Assembly: GCA_003168295.1 (NCBI GenBank) | Contig: PMST01000350.1 | Location: forward strand, 1 to 5,391 | DNA length: 5,391 nucleotides | Source: Actinomycetota bacterium | Lineage (GTDB): Bacteria; Actinomycetota; Actinomycetes; Streptosporangiales; Streptosporangiaceae | Reading direction: 5' to 3' | Shown here: positions 1 through 5,072 of the stretch, in pieces | Position numbering within the stretch: the stretch's first letter is position 1 | Layout of the letters: every line of letters begins with the position of its first letter | Made by a program: the position numbers and the translations under genes | Notes under the pieces: model-generated | Told to the model about the DNA's origin: nothing | The model's input: only the letters and a program-made list of their open reading frames with translations | Database searches by the model: none

Positions 1-926
1 GCGATGATGCCGCCGGAGCAGGTCCCGGTGAGCGCGGTCTGGTGGCTCCCGGTGATCCGTTCGGTCGCGTCCATGGCGTCCAGGATGGCCTGACCGTAGG
101 TGTTGATATCCCACTTGGCGTTCCGGGCGTCCGGGTTGCGCCAGGAGACCATGAATACCTGCAGGCCCTGGCCGACCAGGTACTCCACCATGCTCCGGCC
201 GGGGGCCAGGTCCATCACGTAGAACTTGTTGATCACCGGCGGGATGATCACCACCGGGACCTGCCGGACCGCGGCCGTGACCGGGCGGTACTGGATCAGC
301 TCGAACTCCGGGGTGCGCAGGACCACCGACCCGGGCGTGACGGCCAGGTCCACCCCGACTTCGAAAGCGTCCGGCTCGACCATGGTCGGCACCCGCGGCG
401 GAACCGCCATGTCGGAGAGGAAATGCCGCAGGCCGGTCACGGCGCTGCTGCCGCCGGTGTCGAGCGCGGCCTTGACCGCCGCCGGGTTCAGCAGCGGGTT
501 GTTGCTCGGGGCCAGCGCGTCAATCAGGTTGGTCAGCATGAAGCCGACCCGTTCGGAGTCGCGCTCGTCCAGGCCGGCCTCGGCCACCACGCCTTCTACG
601 CTCTCCGCGGTGGCCAGGTAGGCCTGCATCGTGCGGCGCAGCAGCGGGTTGCCCGTCCAGCCCGGGTCGGTGAACCGACGGTCCCGGCGGGACGGCTGTA
701 CCTCGGAGCGGCCCACGGCGATGCGGGCGAGCTCGCCGGCCAGCTGGCTTCCTCGCCCGGCGACTAGCCGCGGCTTGGCCGCCAGGGATGCGGCCAGGCG
801 CAGGCCAGAGCCGCCGGGGTTCATCCGGCGCAGCACGCCGGTGGCCGCATCGCCGAGTAGTAGGTCAAGCGGCGCCGCCGCGGCATCCTCTGCGGCGGAC
901 CTTGCGGAGTCAGTTTCAGCGCTCAT
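1..926 (-). CDS. phaC: Class I-like polyhydroxyalkanoate synthase PhaC (partial, C-terminus beyond window)
   Basis: Polymerises (R)-3-hydroxyacyl-CoA into polyhydroxyalkanoate at the granule surface in the cytoplasm. The frame is open from ATG at 926 to the window edge, giving 308 codons. An in-frame TAG lies just upstream at 939-941, and no other start lies between. The N-terminal PhaC_N-type region is followed by the alpha/beta-hydrolase start. Visible family motifs are NPLLNPAA, then NKFYVMDLAPG (from residue 233), SWRNP (261-265), and the lipase-like box GTCSGG with the nucleophile Cys303. That spacing fits class I synthases, whose Cys lies near residue 319. The catalytic Asp and His must lie beyond position 1, so completeness cannot be judged. 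No clear Shine-Dalgarno precedes the ATG, so the exact start is moderately certain. It follows the azoreductase on the same strand after a 93-nt gap, so co-transcription is possible but not shown. Family assignment is very secure. Confidence 0.95.
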   Translation of the reverse strand, partial: MSAETDSARSAAEDAAAAPLDLLLGDAATGVLRRMNPGGSGLRLAASLAAKPRLVAGRGSQLAGELARIAVGRSEVQPSRRDRRFTDPGWTGNPLLRRTMQAYLATAESVEGVVAEAGLDERDSERVGFMLTNLIDALAPSNNPLLNPAAVKAALDTGGSSAVTGLRHFLSDMAVPPRVPTMVEPDAFEVGVDLAVTPGSVVLRTPEFELIQYRPVTAAVRQVPVVIIPPVINKFYVMDLAPGRSMVEYLVGQGLQVFMVSWRNPDARNAKWDINTYGQAILDAMDATERITGSHQTALTGTCSGGII

Positions 927-1019
927 TATCAGCCGAGCCTAGGCCGCGGGGCGCGTTCTTCCATTGGTCGCTCGTCACGAACCCATGCTAAGACGTGGGT
1001 CTGCGGGCACAGGCGCGCT

Positions 1020-1682
1020 TCAGGCCACCAGGGCCGCGGCGGTCGCGGCGCCGAGCTCGCCGCCGTGGCGGCGGGCCTGCTCTTCGGCCTCCTGGCGCAG
1101 CTCGCGGGCGAGATCGGTGAACTGGTCCAGGGCGGGATTGACGCCGACCAGGGTGAACTCGGCCTCGACGACCTTCAGGTCGAGGTGCCACACGTCGGCG
1201 AGGATGCGGCGCATCCATCCGGTCGCGTGGTCCCATCCCTCCCGGGGGGTTCCTGCGCGGTAGTTGCCGCCGCGCACGGTCACGAGAACGGCGGGCTTGC
1301 CGGCCAGGATGGGCTGGGTGCCTGCGGCCATGCGCGGGTCGGTGATGACCATGTCGACCCAGGTCTTGAAGTGCTGCGAGACACCGAAGTTGTAGAGCGG
1401 CACGGCGAACAGCAGCGCATCGGCCGCGACGAGTTCGTCGGTCAGGGTCGCGGCGAGCGCCAGCGCGGCCTGCTGCTCATCCGTGCGTGACTCCTCGGGC
1501 GTCCGGCCGGCGTAGACGGCGGTGGCCCACGCCGTGGCCGGGATCGGATCGACGCCGACGTGACGGCGGATGACGGACTCGCCTGGGTGGGCGTCGCGCC
1601 ACTCCTGCTCGACGATGTCGGCGATGGCGCGGCTGTGGGAACCTTCGACGCGGATGCTGGCGTCGAGCCGGAACAAAGACAT
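1020..1682 (-). CDS. azoR: FMN-dependent NADH-azoreductase / quinone reductase (flavodoxin-like fold)
   Basis: A 220-residue cytoplasmic flavoprotein of the AzoR/AcpD family. Members bind FMN and use NAD(P)H for two-electron reduction of quinones and of azo bonds. Motifs match the family: an N-terminal beta strand followed by a Ser-rich FMN phosphate loop (EGSHSRAIAD, residues 13-22), the flavin-contact signature VPLYNFGVS (94-102), FKTWVD (105-110), and RGGNY (137-141), equivalent to the RGG loop of E. coli AzoR. Length is normal for the family (about 200 residues). I chose ATG at 1682 because GGAGGA at 1689-1694 lies 6 nt upstream. A start 20 codons further up would place coding sequence over a promoter and operator. 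It is transcribed divergently from the pirin-monooxygenase genes. Its promoter is straddled by two copies of a 16-bp palindrome, so it is probably repressed until an inducer is present. The true substrate is not determinable from sequence; quinones are the likelier physiological target. Confidence 0.93.
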   Translation of the reverse strand: MSLFRLDASIRVEGSHSRAIADIVEQEWRDAHPGESVIRRHVGVDPIPATAWATAVYAGRTPEESRTDEQQAALALAATLTDELVAADALLFAVPLYNFGVSQHFKTWVDMVITDPRMAAGTQPILAGKPAVLVTVRGGNYRAGTPREGWDHATGWMRRILADVWHLDLKVVEAEFTLVGVNPALDQFTDLARELRQEAEEQARRHGGELGAATAAALVA

Positions 1683-1688
1683 GTCTGG

Positions 1689-1694
1689 TCCTCC
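1689..1694 (-). promoter_or_regulatory. Ribosome binding site of the azoreductase gene
   Basis: GGAGGA on the minus strand, 6 nt upstream of ATG at 1682. It decides this start over an in-frame ATG 60 nt further upstream, which would lie inside the regulatory region. Confidence 0.85.
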
Positions 1695-1710
1695 GATGAC
1701 CTGGAGTTTT

Positions 1711-1726
1711 ACTTGACTGTTCAAGC
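1711..1726. promoter_or_regulatory. Palindromic operator, site A (azoreductase promoter)
   Basis: ACTTGACTGTTCAAGC, an inverted repeat of ACTTGA and TCAAG(T) arms around a 4-nt centre, with one arm mismatch at the last base. It lies immediately downstream of the predicted azoreductase -10 box and so covers the expected transcription start. It matches the reverse complement of site B at 14 of 16 positions. Binding here would block initiation. The TTGA-N4-TCAA core suits dimeric TetR- or MarR-family repressors; which family is inference. Confidence 0.75.
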
Positions 1727-1728
1727 AA

Positions 1729-1758
1729 ATGCTAAGGTGCAATGACTTGAACGGTCAA
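1729..1758 (-). promoter_or_regulatory. Predicted sigma-70-type promoter of the azoreductase gene
   Basis: On the minus strand, TTGACC (1753-1758) matches the -35 consensus at 5 of 6 positions. An 18-nt spacer separates it from TAGCAT (1729-1734), which matches the -10 consensus at 4 of 6. Transcription would start near 1722, inside site A, while the -35 box lies inside site B. Both core contacts are therefore covered by the same operator sequence. Confidence 0.65.
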
Positions 1759-1760
1759 GT
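1745..1760. promoter_or_regulatory. Palindromic operator, site B (overlaps azoreductase -35)
   Basis: ACTTGAACGGTCAAGT, with perfect 6-nt arms around a 4-nt centre. It contains the azoreductase -35 box. Its centre lies 34 bp from the centre of site A, slightly over three helical turns, so two dimers could sit on nearly the same face of the DNA. Confidence 0.78.
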
Positions 1761-1829
1761 CTTCTCGGTGTATTCCCGGCAGCCCCACAGCAGAGCATCG
1801 TCAGGATCTGGCCTAGCAGTGACTCAGCC

Positions 1830-1858
1830 TTGACAAACCTGCTCGCTGTGATTACATG
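1830..1858 (+). promoter_or_regulatory. Predicted promoter of the pirin-monooxygenase genes
   Basis: TTGACA at 1830-1835 is a perfect -35 hexamer. A 17-nt spacer places TACATG (1853-1858) at the -10 position; this is a weak match (3 of 6). Transcription would begin near 1865, within operator site C. The weak -10 lowers confidence, although the perfect -35 and the operator position support it. Confidence 0.5.
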
Positions 1859-1863
1859 GTTTT

Positions 1864-1879
1864 ACTTGATGTATCAAGT
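1864..1879. promoter_or_regulatory. Palindromic operator, site C (pirin transcription start)
   Basis: ACTTGATGTATCAAGT, with perfect 6-nt arms identical to those of site B but a different 4-nt centre (TGTA). It lies between the predicted -10 and the ribosome binding site of the pirin gene, the classic position for a repressor that blocks initiation or early elongation. Confidence 0.78.
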
Positions 1880-1884
1880 GATTG

Positions 1885-1893
1885 AAGGAGGAG
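1885..1893 (+). promoter_or_regulatory. Ribosome binding site of the pirin gene
   Basis: AAGGAGGAG, a near-perfect anti-16S match whose AGGAGG core ends 7 nt before ATG at 1899. It rules out the in-frame TTG at 1830, which coincides with the -35 box. Confidence 0.9.
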
Positions 1894-1898
1894 CCTGT

Positions 1899-2675
1899 AT
1901 GCGTACATCCTCGGTCGCTCGGCCGGGCGTGAGCATCCGCCGCGGCGCGGATCGCCATCAGACCCAGATCGGGTGGCTGCACGGACGCCACTCGTTCGAC
2001 ACGGGAATCAACCCGCTGGGTGCCGATACCCATCACGGCGTGCTCGTCGTCAGCAACCACGACACCATCGCGCCCCGATCCGGGTTCGAGACCCATCCGC
2101 ACCGCAACATGGAGATCGTGACCTGGGTGCTGGACGGCTCGCTGGTTCATCAGGACTCAGAGGGTCACGCCGGCCTGATCTATCCCAACCTGGCCCAGCG
2201 GATGACCGCCGGCACCGGCATCCGGCACTCGGAGAAGAACGACCTTTCGGCCGTCAATCCGGGCACCGAGCGACCGTTGGACCTGATCCAGATGTGGGTG
2301 GTCCCGGATGAGCCCGAGGTAGCACCCGGATACGAGCAGCTCGAGCTGGCCCCATCCGACCTTCAGGGCCGGCTGGCGGTGGTGGCGTCGGGGATGGCGC
2401 GGCACCGTGACCAGGCGGCGATCCGCATCCGCAACCGGTACGCCGCCCTGCACGTCGCGCGCCTGCACCCCGGCGAAAGCGTCACGATCCCGGATGCGCC
2501 GTTCGCGCACGTCTACCTGGCGCGGGGCCGGATGGACCTCGAAGCGGAAGGCGCGCTGGACGCCGGGGACTCGGCCCGCCTGACGGCGGCCGGAGAGCAT
2601 CGCCTCACCGCGGCCGAGACCAGCGAGGTCCTGATCTGGGAGATGCATGCCTCCCTAAGCCCGGCAGTCCCTTGA
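1899..2675 (+). CDS. Pirin-family bicupin protein (YhhW/quercetinase-like)
   Basis: A 258-residue bicupin of the pirin family. Characterised bacterial members include E. coli YhhW, a quercetin 2,3-dioxygenase in vitro; human pirin is an iron-dependent transcriptional cofactor. The metal site is intact: THPHRNMEIVTWVLDG (65-80) supplies His66 and His68, and GTGIRHSE (105-112) supplies His110 and Glu112, matching the three-His, one-Glu set of YhhW. The N-terminal cupin is the conserved half. The C-terminal half (about 150-258) is the usual divergent second cupin without ligands. There is no signal peptide, so it is cytosolic. Length is normal for a YhhW-type protein. ATG at 1899 is chosen for its strong ribosome binding site. 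Site C lies just upstream, and the monooxygenase gene follows after 19 nt, so the two are almost certainly co-transcribed. Whether it is a flavonoid dioxygenase, a redox sensor or a partner of the oxygenase cannot be decided from sequence. Confidence 0.94.
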   Translation: MRTSSVARPGVSIRRGADRHQTQIGWLHGRHSFDTGINPLGADTHHGVLVVSNHDTIAPRSGFETHPHRNMEIVTWVLDGSLVHQDSEGHAGLIYPNLAQRMTAGTGIRHSEKNDLSAVNPGTERPLDLIQMWVVPDEPEVAPGYEQLELAPSDLQGRLAVVASGMARHRDQAAIRIRNRYAALHVARLHPGESVTIPDAPFAHVYLARGRMDLEAEGALDAGDSARLTAAGEHRLTAAETSEVLIWEMHASLSPAVP

Positions 2676-2694
2676 GTTCGGCACGGAGGGTGTA

Positions 2695-3867
2695 GTGACT
2701 CAATACCTTGATGGCCCGGTCGCGATCATCGGGGCCGGGATCGGCGGCCTGACGGCCGCCCTGTCCCTCCAGCATTTCGGCGTGCCGGTGCGCGTCTTCG
2801 AGCAAGCGCGGGCCTTGCGGGAGATCGGCGCGGGCGTGACCATCACGCCGAACGCCATGAGCGCCCTTGATTCTCTCGGGATCGGCTCGGCCCTGGCGGA
2901 GCAGGCCGGAGAAACGCCGCGCTATTTCGTCCGCAGCGCAGCCGACGGCCGGGAGCTGGAGCGGGGACCTGACCCGGGTTCGTTCGCGCCTGAGTTCGGC
3001 GCCGGTTACTGCAACCTTCACCGGGCCGACCTGCATGTGGCGCTGACCGAGGCCGTGACCAAGAACGACCCGGACGCCATCGCGCTCGATCACCGTTTCG
3101 ACTATCTCGAGCAGGACGACGACAAGGTCGTCGCCCGCTTCTCGGACGGCACCGCCTTCGCAGCTCCGGCCCTGGTCGGCGCCGACGGCGGAGCATCGGC
3201 GGTCCGCAACGCCGTCTTCGGCGGGCAGGACGCGTCGTACACGGGGCACGTGGCGCTGCGGGCACTCGTTCCCATCAGCCGGGTACCGCCGGCCATCCTC
3301 GCGGATCCCTACGCGCTCTACGTCGGCGCCGGCCGGTCGTTGATCCACTACCCGCTGAGGCATCAGACCACGATGAACTTGCTGGGTAACGCCCAGGCCT
3401 CGCAGTGGCAGGCCGAGGGGTGGTCCATCCAGGCCACGGTGCCAGAGTTCGGAAGCCTGTTCGATGATTTCCCGGACCCCGTGCGCGAGCTCATCGCCGC
3501 GATCGCCGGGCCGGATCTGTTCAAGTGGGGCCTGAGAGACCGGGAACCGTTGCCGGTCTGGACCCGCGGCCGGGTCACCATGCTGGGCGACGCGGCCCAC
3601 CCGATGACCCCGTACCTGGGTCAGGGTGCCTGCATGGCCATCGAGGACGGAATGATCCTGGGCCGTGCCTTCGCCGCGTCGCAGGACCTCGCGGAGGCGT
3701 TTTCCCGGTACGAGGCGGCGCGCCGAGAGCGCGCCAACGGCGTCCAGCTGGCCGCCCGCTTCCAGGGAACGCAACATCACGGCTCGACCGCCTCCGGTCC
3801 CAACAGCGGGAAGACCGCCGTGACGCTCGGCTTGTTCTCGTACAACCCGGTGACCGCGCCCATCTAA
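2695..3867 (+). CDS. FAD-dependent aromatic-ring monooxygenase (salicylate/6-hydroxynicotinate hydroxylase-like)
   Basis: A 390-residue group A flavoprotein monooxygenase. Such enzymes use NAD(P)H and O2 to hydroxylate activated aromatic rings through a C4a-hydroperoxyflavin. All three family fingerprints are present: the Rossmann motif GAGIGGL (13-19) with Glu36 ending the second beta strand for ribose binding, the DG motif (VGADGG, 161-166), and the GD motif (GRVTMLGDAAHPMTPYLGQG, 292-311). Length is typical for the salicylate hydroxylase/6-hydroxynicotinate monooxygenase subgroup. There is no membrane segment or signal peptide. GTG at 2695 is chosen because GGAGG at 2685-2689 lies 5 nt upstream. 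The gene is 19 nt behind the pirin gene and shares its promoter. The substrate is unknown: likely a phenolic, salicylate-like or N-heteroaromatic acid. The C-terminal tail after about residue 350 is short, so the larger thioredoxin-like C-terminal domain of phenol hydroxylases is absent. Confidence 0.93.
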   Translation: MTQYLDGPVAIIGAGIGGLTAALSLQHFGVPVRVFEQARALREIGAGVTITPNAMSALDSLGIGSALAEQAGETPRYFVRSAADGRELERGPDPGSFAPEFGAGYCNLHRADLHVALTEAVTKNDPDAIALDHRFDYLEQDDDKVVARFSDGTAFAAPALVGADGGASAVRNAVFGGQDASYTGHVALRALVPISRVPPAILADPYALYVGAGRSLIHYPLRHQTTMNLLGNAQASQWQAEGWSIQATVPEFGSLFDDFPDPVRELIAAIAGPDLFKWGLRDREPLPVWTRGRVTMLGDAAHPMTPYLGQGACMAIEDGMILGRAFAASQDLAEAFSRYEAARRERANGVQLAARFQGTQHHGSTASGPNSGKTAVTLGLFSYNPVTAPI

Positions 3868-3872
3868 GACCT

Positions 3873-3888
3873 GACTGAACGTTCAAGT
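3873..3888. promoter_or_regulatory. Degenerate copy of the operator, site D
   Basis: Positions 3876-3885 form the perfect 10-nt palindrome TGAACGTTCA, followed by AGT. Set against ACTTGA-N4-TCAAGT, the right arm is complete and the left arm keeps only TGA. It lies 6 nt past the monooxygenase stop and about 40 nt before the Fno-like gene. I see no convincing promoter next to it, so it may be a weak site, part of an internal promoter, or a relic. Confidence 0.5.
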
Positions 3889-3927
3889 TCAACCCACGGA
3901 AAACCACATCACGGAAGGTAGATCACA

Positions 3928-4581
3928 GTGACCATTTCAGACAGCACGGTGGCGATTATCGGTACCGGCAACATCGGCGGCAGGCTCGCGGCGGGCTTCG
4001 CGGCGGGCGGCCAGGACTTCCTGCTGGCCGGGCGCGACGCCGACGCGGCCCGCAAGATCGCGGCCGACCTCGGCGGGCACGCCGAGGTGGTCAGCGTCGA
4101 CGAGGCGGTCGAGCGGGCCGACGTGCTCGTGCCCGCGGTCTGGTTCGACGTCTTCAAGGAACTCATCGCCCAGTACGGAGACCGGCTGGCCGGCAAGGTG
4201 ATCATCGACCCCACCAACCCGGTGGGACCCGACGGCAAGGGCGGCTTCCAGAAGATCATCGGCGCGCAGGAGTCCGCGGGCCAGATCCTGGCCGGCCTGC
4301 TGCCGGCCGGAGCGCGGCTGGTCAAGGCGTTCGGCACGCTGTCGGCCGACACGTTGTCCGCGGCCGCCCGGCGGGAGCCCGAGCGCGCGGTGCTGTTCTA
4401 CGCCGCCGACGACGACGCCGCGGGCGAGGAGGTCGCAGACCTGATCCGCGCCGCGGGCTACGAACCGGTCCGAGTGGGCGGCCTGGACCAGTCGATCCGC
4501 CTGGAGGTGTTCGGCGACCTGCACGAACTCGGTGCCCTGGGCCGGGCCGTGAGCAAAACCGAGGCGCTGGAGGTGATCTGA
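3928..4581 (+). CDS. Fno-like NAD(P)-binding oxidoreductase (F420-dependent NADP reductase family)
   Basis: A 217-residue protein with an N-terminal Rossmann domain of the 'NADP oxidoreductase, coenzyme F420-dependent' family. The motif AIIGTGNIGGRL (9-20) gives GxGxxG at Gly12, Gly14 and Gly17. AGRD (34-37) ends the second strand, and Arg36 is placed to bind the 2'-phosphate of NADP. KVIIDPTNPVGPDGKGG (91-107) and LVKAFGTLSA (132-141) are family blocks, and the C-terminus has GGLDQSIRLEVFGDLHELGALG (183-204). Canonical Fno moves hydride between NADPH and F420. Many bacterial relatives are not proven to use F420, so that cofactor is inference. GTG at 3928 is preceded by GGAAGG (3913-3918), 9 nt upstream. 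The 60-nt gap after the monooxygenase contains operator-like site D. It is probably in the same operon and may supply or recycle reductant, or reduce a product of the pathway. It ends 26 nt before a convergent gene, with no obvious terminator between. Confidence 0.88.
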   Translation: MTISDSTVAIIGTGNIGGRLAAGFAAGGQDFLLAGRDADAARKIAADLGGHAEVVSVDEAVERADVLVPAVWFDVFKELIAQYGDRLAGKVIIDPTNPVGPDGKGGFQKIIGAQESAGQILAGLLPAGARLVKAFGTLSADTLSAAARREPERAVLFYAADDDAAGEEVADLIRAAGYEPVRVGGLDQSIRLEVFGDLHELGALGRAVSKTEALEVI

Positions 4582-4607
4582 CAGCTGCGCGAGCAGAGTT
4601 ACTGAAA

Positions 4608-5072
4608 TCACGCCTTTGACGGGCGCGTATCAATCCAGTTGACCATCAGCCTGCGTTCGGCGAAGAGCCACTGCCCGTTCTGCTTGACGAATTCATCGAG
4701 GTAGCGGATGGAAGCCACCATTAGCGTACGCTGACCGTCTTCGGCGACCGAAAGGTGATGGGCCAGGCAGTAGCTCTCGCCGGTGGCCCGGTCCGCATCT
4801 AGTGAGACAGTGCTCTGCCCGTTGAAATGCATGGTGACGGCGTACTGGTTGAGGTCGTCGAACACCGGGGCCAGAGACTCTCGGCCGTGCAGCTCCTGGG
4901 ACGGTTCGGAGGAAGTCAGGTCATAGAACACCAGGAAGCGGGTGTCTTCGGTGAACAGGGCCAGCTGGCCCTTGGCGTCGCGCCGGTCGGCGCAATGGGC
5001 GTAGGCGTCAACCAGCTCCCGGATGGCCAGCCGGTCGGCCGCTTCCTGCGGCGAGATAGTCGTATGGGAGAC
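4608..5072 (-). CDS. NTF2/SnoaL-like family protein, start codon missing (possible pseudogene)
   Basis: A minus-strand frame ending at TGA 4608-4610 encodes an NTF2-like cone-fold protein of about 154 residues, a normal family length. The reading begins SHTTISPQEAADRLAIREL, typical of the first helices of SnoaL-like proteins. DAYAHCADRRDAKGQLALFT and TRFLVFYDLTS follow, then HFNGQSTVSL, SYCLAHHLSV and the last strands SIRYLDEFVKQNGQWLFAERRL. The frame stays open up to a stop at 5196-5198, but between 5072 and that stop there is no ATG, GTG or TTG. The first usable start inside is GTG at 4931, which would delete the N-terminal helices. I set the upper limit where family-like sequence begins. 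Either the start is non-canonical (a CTG lies at 5163-5165), or the 5' end was lost by mutation, insertion or frameshift. Family members are isomerases, cyclases, dehydratases or ring-hydroxylating dioxygenase beta-like subunits. No function is assigned here. It is convergent with the Fno-like gene. Confidence 0.7.
   Translation of the reverse strand, partial: VSHTTISPQEAADRLAIRELVDAYAHCADRRDAKGQLALFTEDTRFLVFYDLTSSEPSQELHGRESLAPVFDDLNQYAVTMHFNGQSTVSLDADRATGESYCLAHHLSVAEDGQRTLMVASIRYLDEFVKQNGQWLFAERRLMVNWIDTRPSKA

Noticed and set aside
42..767. Long plus-strand open frame opposite the PHA synthase
   Set aside because: It is the complement of phaC codons, is rich in Arg, Gly and His, and has no family resemblance. 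The minus strand carries clear PhaC motifs.
981..1000. Hairpin between the azoreductase and phaC (ACCCATG / CGTGGGT)
   Set aside because: It is a short stem with one mismatch and no T-run on either strand, too weak to call a terminator. A TAGCAT on the minus strand here has no matching -35 box.
1683..1742. N-terminal extension of the azoreductase by 20 codons
   Set aside because: It would run through site A and the promoter region. The GGAGGA at 1689-1694 points to ATG at 1682, and family members start at the equivalent of that Met.
1830..1898. N-terminal extension of the pirin protein from TTG at 1830
   Set aside because: That TTG is part of the -35 hexamer, and the strong ribosome binding site serves ATG at 1899.
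2605..3780. 391-codon minus-strand open frame opposite the monooxygenase
   Set aside because: It is a GC-driven shadow. The plus strand holds all three flavin monooxygenase fingerprints and a ribosome binding site.
4582..4607. Terminator between the convergent Fno-like and NTF2-like genes
   Set aside because: Only 26 nt are available, and no stem with a T-run is visible.
3937..4611. Minus-strand open frame opposite the Fno-like gene
   Set aside because: There is no recognisable domain, and the plus strand shows an intact GxGxxG Rossmann protein with a ribosome binding site.
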